NCBI GenBank assembly: GCA_006226595.1
Contig: SBGP01000092.1
Location: 124,001-188,000 of the forward strand
Direction of reading: 5' to 3'
Length of the DNA stretch: 64,000 bases
From: Deltaproteobacteria bacterium
Lineage (GTDB): Bacteria; Myxococcota_A; UBA796; GCA-2862545
A program made the translations under genes and the position numbers. The notes beneath the pieces are model-generated. The model worked only from the letters and a program-made list of their open reading frames with translations, was not told the origin of the DNA and made no database searches. This document shows positions 36,253 to 51,540 of this stretch, in pieces (the stretch's first letter is position 1; the number at the start of each line of letters is the position of its first letter).

Positions 36253-37305
36253 ATGTCGAAGCGCGAGGTCTACGCGAAGCTCGGGGAGGCGCGGAAGCGC
36301 AAGCAGGAGGGCGACGTGCCCGCTGCCACCGCGGCACTGCGCGAGGCGATCGACCTCGCCGATGCCGCCGGCGAGAGCAAGCTGCTCGGCACCGCGAGCT
36401 GGCGACTCGCCGACATGCTCCGCGACGCCGACCAGCCCGAGGCGATGCTCGAGAGCCTCGATGCCCTGGTCGCGAGCGGCGCCCCGTTCGCGAACCTGCA
36501 GGGCGCCAAGGCCTGGGAAGCCGCCAACGCGACCGCCCGCAAGTTCTGGGACTTCGTCGGCTACGACACCGAGCGACTGATCCCGCTGTTCGACGCGCTC
36601 CGCGAGCACTACGCGAGCAACGACCCGTACATGGCGGCGCAGGCGGACGAGCTCTCGGCGTGGCAGTTCGCGTGTCGCGGCGACCGCGACGGCATGCAGG
36701 CCCTGCTCGACCGCTACCGCGACATGACCCCGTCGCAGTTCGGCACCGGTCGCCACCGCCACACCCGCGCCGACTCCACCGGGTCCAGCGTGTACTGGGT
36801 CACCATGGAGATCGCGCGCTCGGCCCTGCGCATGGGCGCGTGGATGCACGACGAGGCCATCGCCCGCGACGCGTGGGACGTGCACCGGGTCGCCGCCCGC
36901 AAGGCGGGTCAGCGCGCCACCGAGTTCCCGCACTTCCTCGAGGCGTCGATGATCGCGGCCCTGCAGTTCGGCTGGGACGAGGTGATCGAGGCGAGCACCG
37001 AGGACTACGACACCGCCATCCGCGGCTGGGACGGCGGGCGCACGGACTACCACCAGGCGGTGCACAAGGCCGTGCACCTCGTGCTCGCTGGACAGCACGG
37101 CGAGGCCAGCGACGCGTGGCGAGACGTCGCGACCATCGCCGACGAGATGCACTACGGCCCCGAGTGGGTCGGCGACTTCCTGCTTCGCGCGGCGGATTCC
37201 GCGGACACCGCCGGACGCGCGGACGACGCGAAGCGCTGGCGGATCCAGGCCGCCGAGGTCATCGACGAGTACGGCTTCGAGGCCATGCGCGGTCGGCTCG
37301 CGTGA
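36253..37305 (+). CDS. Helical-repeat (TPR-like) protein, 350 aa
   Basis: ATG with AGGAGG four bases ahead. No signal peptide. Alternating helices with Ala/Leu/Tyr at TPR-like positions: 'YAKLGEARKRKQEGDVPAATAALREAIDLADAAG' near the start and 'GDFLLRAADSADTAGRADDAKRWRIQAAEVIDEYG' at the end. Cytoplasmic, probably a protein-interaction scaffold. It sits upstream of the large kinase with TPRs but has a 94-base gap and no coupling. Confidence 0.65.
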   Translation: MSKREVYAKLGEARKRKQEGDVPAATAALREAIDLADAAGESKLLGTASWRLADMLRDADQPEAMLESLDALVASGAPFANLQGAKAWEAANATARKFWDFVGYDTERLIPLFDALREHYASNDPYMAAQADELSAWQFACRGDRDGMQALLDRYRDMTPSQFGTGRHRHTRADSTGSSVYWVTMEIARSALRMGAWMHDEAIARDAWDVHRVAARKAGQRATEFPHFLEASMIAALQFGWDEVIEASTEDYDTAIRGWDGGRTDYHQAVHKAVHLVLAGQHGEASDAWRDVATIADEMHYGPEWVGDFLLRAADSADTAGRADDAKRWRIQAAEVIDEYGFEAMRGRLA

Positions 37306-37337
37306 TCGATTGACTGCGACGTGACCGAGAGCCCTTG

Positions 37338-37349
37338 ATCCGCGCGGAT
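37338..37349. promoter_or_regulatory. 12-bp palindrome ATCCGCGCGGAT before the large kinase gene
   Basis: Perfect self-complementary 12-mer, 39 bases before the TACCCT element of the kinase gene, followed by TTTT. It may be an operator; as a terminator for the preceding gene it lacks a loop. Confidence 0.3.
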
Positions 37350-37387
37350 TTTGCGCGTTCGATGCGTCTCTCGATCACGAACGCAGG

Positions 37388-37393
37388 TACCCT
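37388..37393 (+). promoter_or_regulatory. Possible -10 of a leaderless kinase transcript
   Basis: TACCCT lies 6 bases before the ATG at 37400, in GGTACCCTCGACCT-ATG. Almost the same string, GCTACCCTCGACC, precedes the gene at 7952. No Shine-Dalgarno is present. Confidence 0.35.
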
Positions 37394-37399
37394 CGACCT

Positions 37400-40882
<3,483 letters not shown>

Positions 40883-42152
40883 CCACGGTGTACATCGACC
40901 GCGGGCACCACACCGACCTCGACTACCACCGTCGCATGCTCGACGACCTCGAGCGGGTCGCCGTCTACGACGAGGCCATCCGCCGGCTCGTGCGCCCCGG
41001 CGACGTCGTGCTCGACCTCGGGGCGGGCACCGGCATCCTGTCGATGCTCGCCGCCCGCCGCGGTGCGCGGGTACACGCCGTCGAGTCCGCCGGAGTCGCC
41101 CACCTCGCCGCCCGGCTGATCGCCGCCAACGGCCTGTCCGACCGCATCACGCTGCACCACGCCGACGCCGTGACCCTCGACCCCATCGAGCCCGTCGACT
41201 GGGTGATCGGCGAGTTCATGGGCCGCTTCGTGATCGACGACGAGATGCTCGACGCAGTCGCCGCCGCCGGTCGCTGGCTCAAGCCCGCGGGCCGCTTCGC
41301 GCCGCACCGCATCACCATGCGGCTGGCCCCGGGCGGCCAGTTCCGCATGCGTATGGTCGACCGCTGGCACCAGCAGCTGCTCGGCCTCGATCTGTCCGCG
41401 GCCCTGCCGCTGTCGCTGAACACCTGCTACGCCACGGCGCTCCCGCCGAGCGCGCTGTTCGCCGAGCCCCAGACCTACGCGGTCATCGAGCCGCCCGCCC
41501 GGCCGGCGCGCTTCGACACCCGCCTCGCGTGGAAGCTCACCCGTCCCGGAAGCCTGCGAGCGATGGTCGGCTTCTGGACCGCGGACCTGTGCGAGGGCGT
41601 GCAGCTGAGCACCGCTCCCGGCTCGGTCACCCACTGGGGCCAGTACCTGTTCCCCACCCCACCCATGGACCTTGCGGTCGGCGATCGCCTGTCCTTTCGC
41701 CTGTGGCTCGACGAGTCGCGACTCGTGTGGTGCTGGGAGGGCGAAGCCACCGGCCACCCGCCCTGGCGCGGCGAGTCCCTGCTGTCGCCGGCGGACCTCC
41801 CCGTGCCGCAGGCCATGCCGTGGCAGCCCAGCGACGAGGGCGCTCGCTCCGCACTCGACGAAGGCTCGCAGGCGTGGGACCGCGGAGACGCCATCGGCGC
41901 GATTCGCGCGTGGCAGCGGGCCGCGGTGCTCGTTGGGCCCGAGTCGGATGCCCTGGCCACGCAGATCTACGAACAGCTCGGCCTGGCCAACCTGCACGTG
42001 GGTCGGCCGAACGTCGCCGCCGAGAACCTGCGCCGCGCCCTGTCCGAGCACGCCGCGCCCAGAGAGGTCCTCGCCCTGCTCGTGCAGGCGCTGAACGCCG
42101 CGTACCGCCCCGGCGAGGCCCAGGTAGCCCAGGCGGCGCTCGACGCGCTCGA

Positions 42153-43781
42153 CTAGCGCATCGCTACCGCGCCGAGGCCGAGGAGCCCCGCGAGCCCCCA
42201 CAGCACTCCGGTCGCCAGCGGGATCGGCGTCATCGCGCCCGCCACGAGGCACGCTCCGGCAAAGCCGCCGAGCAGCCAGCGGGTCTGCGCCCGCCGCAGG
42301 CGCACCGCCTCGTCCGGGTGGACGCGACCGACCATGCCGACCGAGAGTCGCTGTGCGTCGAGGTCGTCGAGAAGCTGGCCGAGGGACACGGGAACCCGGT
42401 CGAGCAGCGACGACAGCGTGAGCAGCGCGTACAGCCCTTCCTGCTGCAGCTTCTCGGGGGACAGGCGGTTCGCGGCGACCATCGCGAAGTAGGGCTGGGC
42501 CGCAGCGATGGGGTCGGTCTCGTGGAGCAGCGTCTTTGCCAGGCCCTCGGCGGTGACGATGGCCTTGAGGACCATCATGTAGCTGGTCGGGACCTTGGCC
42601 CCGAGCTGGCTGGAACGCTGCACGAGCTCGACGCAGAACGCGCTCATCTCGAGGTCCTGCAGCCTCAGTCCCGGCGGGAAGTGCACGCCGATGACCTCGA
42701 TGGTCGCCGCCTCGAGCTCGCGAAAGTCGATGCGGCCGTCCTTGATCGCGATGTCGTAGAGCACGCGCGCGATGGTCCGCGGATCCTGCTTCTGCAGGGC
42801 GAACATCATCGTCACCAGCTGGCTGCGCATCTTGTCGGTCATCGTGCCGACCATGCCGAAGTCGATGAGCCCGAGGGCCCCGTCCGGCATCACGAAGACG
42901 TTGCCCGGGTGAAGGTCGCCGTGGAAGAAGCCGTGGATGAGGATCTGCTCGTAGACCACCGAGAGGTAGCGGCGGCCGACGTCTTCCATGTCGAAGCCCG
43001 CCTCGCGCGCCTTGCGGATCGGCGTGCCCTCGAGCTTGGACATGCAGATCACCCGCCCGGTGATGCACTGGTCGAAGAGCTCGGGGATCACGACATCGTC
43101 GCGGCCAGCGAAGTTGTTCCGGAAGCGGCGCATGTGCTCCGCCTCGCGGTGGAAGTCGAGCTCGCCGCGCATGGTGCGGTCGAACTCGAGCAGCAGTCCC
43201 TCGGGGTCGGCAGCCTCGAGCTCGGGCCACTCGCGGACCGCGCGTCGCAGCAGAAAGCGGAGGATCTGCAGGTCCGCATCGACCTGCGCGGCGATACCGG
43301 GCCGCTGGACCTTGAGCACGACCTCGGTTCCGTCGGTCAGTCGCGCGGTGTGGGCCTGAGCAATGGACGCGGTGGCGAGCGGCTCCTGGTCGAAGCGCGC
43401 AAAGCGCTCGCGCCAGTCGAGCCCGAGCTCGTCGACGAGCACCTCCTCCACCGACGCCCACGGCACGGAGGTGACGTTGTCCTGCAGCTTCTCGAAGGCG
43501 GTGACGTAGTCGGGTGGCAGCACGTCCGGGCGCGTGGACAGCACCTGGCCGAGCTTCACATAGGTCGGGCCGAGCTCGACGAGGGCGGCTGCCACCCGCT
43601 CGGGCTGCGTCGGCGGCGAGGACTCGGCGGACTCCCCCGCCTCGATACCGGGCACGTCGTCGACGAGCCGGCCAAAGCCGTTGCGCACGAGGATGGCGGC
43701 CACCTCGCGCATGCGGGCGAGGTTGCGGACGGTGGAGCCGAGGTCGCCCACGGCATCGACGAGGGGTCGGACGATACGCAT
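42153..43781 (-). CDS. ABC1/UbiB/AarF-family atypical kinase
   Basis: 542 residues. Family motifs: VKLGQ (KxGQ) in 'LGPTYVKLGQVLSTRPDVLP' near 70-90, the Ala-rich loop ATASIAQAH (about 138), Lys in VVLKVQRPG, HGDLHPGN (about 290) and DFGMVG (about 312). Two hydrophobic helices end the protein ('WLLGGFAGACLVAG' and 'GVLWGLAGLLGLGAVA'), placing it at the membrane. UbiB-type proteins support quinone biosynthesis or lipid handling by ATP use. All key residues look intact. It follows a secreted-protein gene on the same strand by 33 bases. Confidence 0.92.
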   Translation of the reverse strand: MRIVRPLVDAVGDLGSTVRNLARMREVAAILVRNGFGRLVDDVPGIEAGESAESSPPTQPERVAAALVELGPTYVKLGQVLSTRPDVLPPDYVTAFEKLQDNVTSVPWASVEEVLVDELGLDWRERFARFDQEPLATASIAQAHTARLTDGTEVVLKVQRPGIAAQVDADLQILRFLLRRAVREWPELEAADPEGLLLEFDRTMRGELDFHREAEHMRRFRNNFAGRDDVVIPELFDQCITGRVICMSKLEGTPIRKAREAGFDMEDVGRRYLSVVYEQILIHGFFHGDLHPGNVFVMPDGALGLIDFGMVGTMTDKMRSQLVTMMFALQKQDPRTIARVLYDIAIKDGRIDFRELEAATIEVIGVHFPPGLRLQDLEMSAFCVELVQRSSQLGAKVPTSYMMVLKAIVTAEGLAKTLLHETDPIAAAQPYFAMVAANRLSPEKLQQEGLYALLTLSSLLDRVPVSLGQLLDDLDAQRLSVGMVGRVHPDEAVRLRRAQTRWLLGGFAGACLVAGAMTPIPLATGVLWGLAGLLGLGAVAMR

Positions 43782-43814
43782 GCCCCCGCATATCCCGGGA
43801 TCGACCGCCGTCGC

Positions 43815-44471
43815 TTACCGCTGCTCGCAGGGCTCCTCGAGCTGCGCGCACAGGGCCTCGGCTTGCCCGGCGTCCTTGCCGTGGTCCCGCGCGTAGGTCG
43901 CCCACTCCCGGGAAAATCGCCGCGCCGCGGCGAGATGCTCGTCCCCGGGCTCCGCCGCCGCCACGCCCGCGGCCGCCTTGGCTCGGGTCGCGTACAGTCG
44001 GTACACCCGATGCAGGCGGGTCTCACCGGTCCACGCCTCCTGGCGTGCCAGCGCGACCTCGCACCAGCGAAGCGACGCCGCGTGCTCGGCCCGCTTGAGC
44101 TCGAACAAGGCGAGCTTGTAGGCGAGATCGGCCTCTTCGGGATGGGCCTCCGCGAAGGACGAGGCGAAGCCGTGCCAGCGCTCCTTCTCACCCGAAGCCC
44201 AGGCGTCGACGATACGAAGCTCCTCGATCCTGCGCCGATCGGCGTCGGAGAGCGTGACCTCGGCGAGCCGCCCGTCGAGGCAGGCATCGAGCGGCGGTGT
44301 CAGCCGGCCCATCATCGCCCGCGGCTCGAGCGCTGCCAGGTCATCGCAGGGCTCGGGCACCTCGACCGGAGGAATGCCGTAGATCGCCTCGGCTTGACCG
44401 AACGCGGCCGGGCTCGCCGTGAGCCCGAGCAGCAGGGCCGCGCGGGCGGCCCCCTCTGTGAACTCGGACAC
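43815..44471 (-). CDS. Secreted helical-repeat protein of unknown function
   Basis: 218 residues. GTG at 44471 is chosen because GGAGG lies four bases upstream; an ATG at 44492 is in frame without such support. Hydrophobic segment 'AARAALLLGLTASPAAFGQ' near the start is a signal peptide or anchor. The mature part is helical, TPR-like, with four Cys. Unknown function; cotranscription with the UbiB gene is likely. Confidence 0.6.
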   Translation of the reverse strand: MSEFTEGAARAALLLGLTASPAAFGQAEAIYGIPPVEVPEPCDDLAALEPRAMMGRLTPPLDACLDGRLAEVTLSDADRRRIEELRIVDAWASGEKERWHGFASSFAEAHPEEADLAYKLALFELKRAEHAASLRWCEVALARQEAWTGETRLHRVYRLYATRAKAAAGVAAAEPGDEHLAAARRFSREWATYARDHGKDAGQAEALCAQLEEPCEQR

Positions 44472-44914
44472 GTTCCCTCCCTCGAGGAGCATCGCACGAA
44501 CCCGTCGCGCCCGCTTGCAAGCGCGCTTTCGGTCCCTCACCCGCGAACAGACGCCCCGCCGAGGCGCCCCCCACGGTGGTCTCCGTGATCGGCCTCCACG
44601 AGCGCGGCACCACCGTCATCGCCTGTGCCTTCGACAGTGCCGGAGGTGTGGCACCGTGCCCGCGCGCGTCCTGCGACACCTCCGCGCCGACTACGGCCAG
44701 ATCCCGGTGAGTCGGTGGAGCGCCGACACCGTCGACGCCGGCGAATACTCCGTCGCCCTGCTCGGTCGCGCGCAGGGCCTCGCCCAGGAAGCCCTGTGGG
44801 AACGCCCATAGCGCCAGTGGCGCTGAGTGCCCGCGCCCGGCAAGTTCGACGACCATGCGCCAATCCGGTGCACAGCGTTGTTCACCCGCCATCGACGGCG
44901 TTATCAGCGCCCGC
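44472..44914. other. 443-base region with a possible frameshifted gene remnant
   Basis: No intact gene of normal length. Coding-like sequence runs in one plus frame from about 44577 (VVSVIGLHERGTTVIACAFD) and then appears to continue in another frame to TAG 44811 (GEYSVALLGRAQGLAQEALWE). Together they would give about 75 residues. The remaining bases should contain divergent promoters. Confidence 0.4.
44656..44811 (+). pseudogene. Possible 3' part of a small frameshifted gene
   Basis: GTG at 44656 with GGAGG nine bases ahead opens a 51-residue frame ending TAG 44811, with coding-like codon use. The preceding bases look coding in another frame, so this may be the tail of a broken or mis-sequenced gene, or a genuine small protein. 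Confidence 0.3.
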
Positions 44915-45837
44915 ATGGGGACCGAAAACCTGGACGGGCCTGCACCCCAGGCCCCGTACGTGCTGCTCCGGCTGCCGGATGCGAGCCTGGCCCAACTGCG
45001 GCCTGGCGACCTTATTGGTCGGCAGTGGACCAGTGCGGTTGCCCTCCAGGACGACCGCATCTCCGAGGCCCACGCGATGGTGTCCCTGCGAGGCGGCGAT
45101 CTGCGCCTGCTGTGTCTTCGCGGCGCGGTGGCCGTCGGCGGAAGCCTCGTGGACGACCCCGTACTCGAGCCCGGACTTCGCTTCGAGCTCGCCCCTGGCG
45201 TGGGCTTCGAGGTCGTCGAGGTACGCCTTCCGACCGAAGTGATCGCCATCCGCGGCCCCGGAATCGGCACACGAGCGCTCACCGGCGTGTGCAGCCTGCG
45301 ACTCGGTGACCGCCCGCGGCTGGTCGCCGGTCATCGGAGCCAGGCCGACGCCTGGTTCTTCGACGATGGCCACGCGTGGTTCATGCGCTGCGGCGGCGAG
45401 GTCACCGGGCCCCTGACCCCCGGCGACGCCATCACCCTCGGCGGGTGGACCGGCGAGGTCGTGCTCAAGGCGCTCACCGGCGGCCCCGAGACGGTCCGCC
45501 AGCAGGCCTACGTGCCGCTGCGCATCGAGTCCTTCTACGACACGGTGCGCTTCTTCCGGGACGGCGTCCTGCTCGTGCAGCTCCACGGGCTCGGCGCCAA
45601 GCTCGTCTCGGAGCTCATGGAGTTCGACCAGCCCGTCGCGTGGGAGGTCGTCGCCGAGCAGCTGTGGAAGGACTCGCGCGAGCGCTGGGTCCTGCGTCGT
45701 CGCTGGGACACCCTGCTCCGGCGCCTGCGGCTCGCGCTCGACGAGGGCGGCGTGCGCTCCGACCTCGTGTGTGCCGACGGGACCGGCTGCATCGCGCTCG
45801 TGCCCTACCCGGGTGACGAGCTGGTGGTCGAGGGCGC

Positions 45838-45841
<4 letters not shown>
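44915..45841 (+). CDS. FHA-domain protein with C-terminal winged helix
   Basis: 308 residues from ATG. Residues about 15-110 resemble an FHA phosphothreonine-binding domain (IGRQW..., 'DRISEAHAMVSL', ending FEVVEVR), followed by a second beta-rich segment. The C-terminal 95 residues match the OmpR/SARP-type winged helix ('VAWEVVAEQLWKDSRERW', 'RRRWDTLLRRLRLAL', GCIALVP). It could read phosphorylation by the kinase and bind DNA. Its stop overlaps the kinase start as ATGA, so both are made together. A similar protein is at 62770. Confidence 0.75.
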
Positions 45842-48477
<2,636 letters not shown>

Positions 48478-48600
48478 TTCCCGCGACTGGCCCATGCGTT
48501 CTTGCCGTCCAGTACGGTGTCTCCGCGATCCGGACTCCGCGATTTTCGCGCCGAGTGCTGGCGCGCGGCACCCGACCTCGCTACCCCTGAGCCATCGCCG

Positions 48601-48796
48601 TTCCCCTCACAGGAGGTTGGCGCCATGTGGAAGTACCGCTTCGTGTAGTCCGGCCGAAGGCCTGACCCGACCCTGCTCGCGCGACGAACGCGCAGCGCAA
48701 CGCCGCCTCCGCGGCTGACCCGAAGCCTGCACTCGCCTGCGGCTAGTGCTTCCCGTGTCCCGAGCGTCCCCGAAGTGGGCCCGCCGTCCGACGCCC
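48601..48796 (+). promoter_or_regulatory. Putative ribosome-stalling attenuator leader of hflX / ABC-F operon
   Basis: AGGAGG (48611-48616) precedes the 7-codon ORF at 48625-48648. Downstream hairpins are possible at 48652-48662 (GGCC-GAA-GGCC), 48679-48693 (GCGCG/CGCGC), 48702-48715 (GCCGC/GCGGC) and 48722-48752 (GAA..GCACT/AGTGC-TTC). CGAAGC (48721-48726) can pair either with leader codons 5-7 (GCTTCG, 48638-48643) or with GCTTC (48748-48752), giving mutually exclusive folds. The hflX start itself has no obvious Shine-Dalgarno at 48797. No T-tract terminator is seen, so translational rather than transcriptional attenuation is more likely. Confidence 0.5.
48625..48648 (+). CDS. 7-codon leader peptide MWKYRFV
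   Basis: ATG-TGG-AAG-TAC-CGC-TTC-GTG-TAG. It has the consensus ribosome site AGGAGG with an eight-base gap, better than most full genes here. Lys-Tyr-Arg is a +X+ triplet of the kind at which macrolide-bound ribosomes are known to stall in erm and ABC-F leader peptides. It lies 149 bases before the hflX ATG. Regulatory function is inferred. Confidence 0.5.
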   Translation: MWKYRFV

Positions 48797-50164
48797 ATGG
48801 AAGCAATGGTGGATTCCATGCAGTTCCATTCCCTCCCCGTGCCCGAGCACGACGAAGTTCCCCTGGCCGACGACGGCCAGCTCGAGTCGCTGCTCGACAA
48901 GCGCGAAGTCCCCGATCACGCCGATTCCCTCGCGTACGTCGTCTCCGTCGGCCCGCCGGCCACGGAGATCCAGCGCGAGGCGCGTCTGGCGGAGATCCTC
49001 GGCCTCGCCGAGGCCAACGGGCACGCGGTCGTCGGCCACGAGATGCTCGTGCTCGCGCGTCCCCACGCCCGTACGCACCTCGGACCGGGTATCGCCGCCG
49101 AGGTCGCCGAGCGCGCCCGCGCCGTCGGTGCCACGCTGCTCGTGCTCGACGCGCCCCTGTCGCCCTCCCAGACTCGCAACCTGGAGGACCTCACCGGACT
49201 CGCGGTCAGCGACCGGGAAGTCGTCATCCTCGGGGTGTTCCTGCGCCACGCGAGCTCCCGGGCCGCGCGCATCCAGGTGCAGATCGCCCAGCTCGAGTAC
49301 CTGCGTCCACGCATTCGCGGCCTCGGCCTCGACATGGACCAGCAGGCGGGCGGCGGCAACTACGGACGCGGCGCGGGCGAGACGGCCTCCGAGCTGCTCG
49401 CGCGGCAGATCGACGACCGCCTCGTACGCCTGAAGCGGGCGTTCGCGAAGGTCGAGCGCTCCGAGGCCCAGCGCCGCAAGCATCGGCACGGCACCAGCCG
49501 CATCGCGCTCGTCGGCTACACCAACGCCGGCAAGACCTCGCTGATGAACGCGCTGTCAGGCTCCGAGCTCTCGGCGCGCTCGCGTCCCTTCGAGACGCTG
49601 GACACGACGACCCGAGCCCTCACCCGCCACGGCGGCGAGGTGCTCATCGCGGACACCGTCGGGTTCATCCGCGACCTGCCACCGCGGCTGCTCGCGAGCT
49701 TCTCGACCACGCTGGCCGAGGCGCGGGAAGCCGATCTGCTCGCGCTCGTCGTCGACCTCTCCGACCCGGAGTGGCCGATGCACCTCGAGACGACCACCGC
49801 TCAGCTCGACGCCATCGGTGCGGGCGAGCTGCCGCGCTTCGTGGTGTTCAACAAGGCGGACCGGGTCGAGACGCGGCCCGAGCTCGAGGTGGAGGGCCCA
49901 CACGCGGTGGTGAGCGCCCACGACGCGACCTCCGTCGACGCCCTCCGCGAGCGGCTCGTCGCCGCCGCCCGTGAGGAGAAGCTCGTCACCGAGACCCTGT
50001 GGGTGCCATGGGCCGCACAGCGCGTGTCCCAGGCCCTGTACGCCAGCTGCCGTGTGCTCGACACCCAGGCGGACGACGACGGACTGACCCTGACCTTCCA
50101 GGGTCCTCCGGCCGCCGTGGCCCGGGTGCTCCAGCTCGGCGAGGAGGCCGGATGCAGGCGCTGA
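48797..50164 (+). CDS. hflX: GTPase HflX
   Basis: 455 residues from ATG 48797; ATGs at 48806 and 48818 (GGTGGA ahead of the latter) are alternatives. The N-terminal HflX domain ends with IQVQIAQLEYLRPRIRGL and the Gly-rich 'GGGNYGRGAGET' loop. The GTPase has G1 GYTNAGKTS, G2 TTTR, G3 DTVGFIRDLPP and G4 NKAD, then a short C-terminal domain. HflX splits stalled ribosomes and in some bacteria gives macrolide and lincosamide tolerance. The next gene overlaps by 13 bases and encodes an ABC-F protein, so this is an operon for ribosome rescue or resistance. The leader ORF lies upstream. Confidence 0.9.
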   Translation: MEAMVDSMQFHSLPVPEHDEVPLADDGQLESLLDKREVPDHADSLAYVVSVGPPATEIQREARLAEILGLAEANGHAVVGHEMLVLARPHARTHLGPGIAAEVAERARAVGATLLVLDAPLSPSQTRNLEDLTGLAVSDREVVILGVFLRHASSRAARIQVQIAQLEYLRPRIRGLGLDMDQQAGGGNYGRGAGETASELLARQIDDRLVRLKRAFAKVERSEAQRRKHRHGTSRIALVGYTNAGKTSLMNALSGSELSARSRPFETLDTTTRALTRHGGEVLIADTVGFIRDLPPRLLASFSTTLAEAREADLLALVVDLSDPEWPMHLETTTAQLDAIGAGELPRFVVFNKADRVETRPELEVEGPHAVVSAHDATSVDALRERLVAAAREEKLVTETLWVPWAAQRVSQALYASCRVLDTQADDDGLTLTFQGPPAAVARVLQLGEEAGCRR

Positions 50165-51540
50165 TCGACGCGCGAGGCCTCGATCTCGACACCCCGGATG
50201 GCCGCCCGCTGGTGCGGCAGCTCTCGGTCCAGCTCGGCCGGGAGCGGGTCGCACTCGTCGGCCGCAATGGCGTGGGCAAGTCCACGCTGCTGCGCGTGCT
50301 CGCCGGGGACGACCGTCCGACCCGAGGCAGTGTGCACCGCCACGGGCGCCTCGTCCGCGTTCCCCAGGACCTGACCGAGCCCGCGGACAAGAGCCCGGGA
50401 GAGCGCCGCCGCCTCGCGCTGGAGGCCGCGTTTCGCTCTGGCGCGGACGTGCTCCTGCTCGACGAGCCCACCGAGGACCTCGACGCCGAAGGCCGCGACG
50501 CGCTGTTCGCCGCGGTCGACGGATGGCGCGGTGGGCTGGTCGTCGTCTCGCACGACCGCGAGCTGCTCGACCGGATCGGCGCGTACTTCGTGATGGAGGA
50601 GTCCGGCTGTCACGTGGTGAGCGGAACCGTCGACGAGCTGCTCGCCACGCGCCGCGAGGCCGCCTCACACCGCGAAGAGGCCTACCTGCGCACCCTCAAG
50701 AACCTCGCGTGGGAAGAGGACAAGCACGCCCGCGTCGTGCGTCGCCGCCAGCGGAAGAAGGCGGTGGGCCGCATCCACGAGCTCGACCGCAGCCAGTCGC
50801 GCATGCGCCTGAACATGCGTCGCTCGGCGGCTCAGGTGAGCCAGGCCAAGGTCCGGCTCGGCGCCGAGGCCCGGCGCGAAGCGCGCCACGAGCTCGCCCG
50901 CGCCATGCGTCGCGCGCTCCAGGTCCGCCTGCCGCTGTCCGAGGTCGTGCCCGAGCCCGCCGAGGCGCGCCTCTCGGCCCGTGACCTCGCCGTTTCCGCG
51001 GGTGAGCGAACGCTCGTCGAGGGTCTGGATCTGCGGATCGAGCGAGAGCGCATCGCGCTCGTCGGCCCGAACGGCGCCGGCAAGACCAGCCTACTCGAGA
51101 CCCTGGTGGGCGAGCGCCCCCCCGCGGCGGGACGCGTCCGCGTGGACCCGCTGACCATCGGGTGGATCGCCCAGGGCGGCGCGAACTGGTGCCTGGACGA
51201 GAGCCTCGTCGAGCACCTGGCCCGCTACGTCGACGCGGACGGCATCGCCGCACGCCTCGCCGCGCACCGCTTTCCCCTCGCCCTCGCCGAGCGCCCGCTC
51301 GCCAGCCTGTCCCCCGGGGAACGCACCCGCGCCGCGCTCATCGCGCTGTTCGAGCGCCCCGGGCTCGCCATCCTCGCCCTCGACGAGCCCACGCGCTGCC
51401 TGGATCTGGTCGGCGTCGAGGCCCTGGGAGAAGCGGTGGCCGGGTGGAGGGGCGGGCTCGTGGTCGCGAGCCACGATCGGCGCTTCCTCGCCGACATCGG
51501 CGTGGACCGCGAGGTGGTGCTCAGCGCAGCTGCAGGGTGA
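50152..51540 (+). CDS. ABC-F family ATPase (ribosome-acting)
   Basis: 462 residues, ATG with GAGGAGG, overlapping hflX by 13 bases. Two ABC domains: Walker A GRNGVGKST and GPNGAGKTS; signatures SPGERRR and SPGERTR; Walker B LLLDEPTEDLD and LALDEPTRCLD; SHDR switch loops. A linker of about 85 residues (185-270) is Arg-rich and helical, as in ABC-F proteins that reach into the ribosome. No membrane segments. ABC-F members restore translation or expel antibiotics from ribosomes. The unusual SPGE signature (LSGGE is typical) in both halves is noteworthy. The 3' end overlaps the convergent lipoprotein gene by 20 bases. Confidence 0.88.
   Translation: MQALIDARGLDLDTPDGRPLVRQLSVQLGRERVALVGRNGVGKSTLLRVLAGDDRPTRGSVHRHGRLVRVPQDLTEPADKSPGERRRLALEAAFRSGADVLLLDEPTEDLDAEGRDALFAAVDGWRGGLVVVSHDRELLDRIGAYFVMEESGCHVVSGTVDELLATRREAASHREEAYLRTLKNLAWEEDKHARVVRRRQRKKAVGRIHELDRSQSRMRLNMRRSAAQVSQAKVRLGAEARREARHELARAMRRALQVRLPLSEVVPEPAEARLSARDLAVSAGERTLVEGLDLRIERERIALVGPNGAGKTSLLETLVGERPPAAGRVRVDPLTIGWIAQGGANWCLDESLVEHLARYVDADGIAARLAAHRFPLALAERPLASLSPGERTRAALIALFERPGLAILALDEPTRCLDLVGVEALGEAVAGWRGGLVVASHDRRFLADIGVDREVVLSAAAG

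Noticed and set aside
48652-48752. Rho-independent terminator in the hflX leader
   Set aside because: Hairpins are present but none is followed by a T-run, so a classical intrinsic terminator is not supported.
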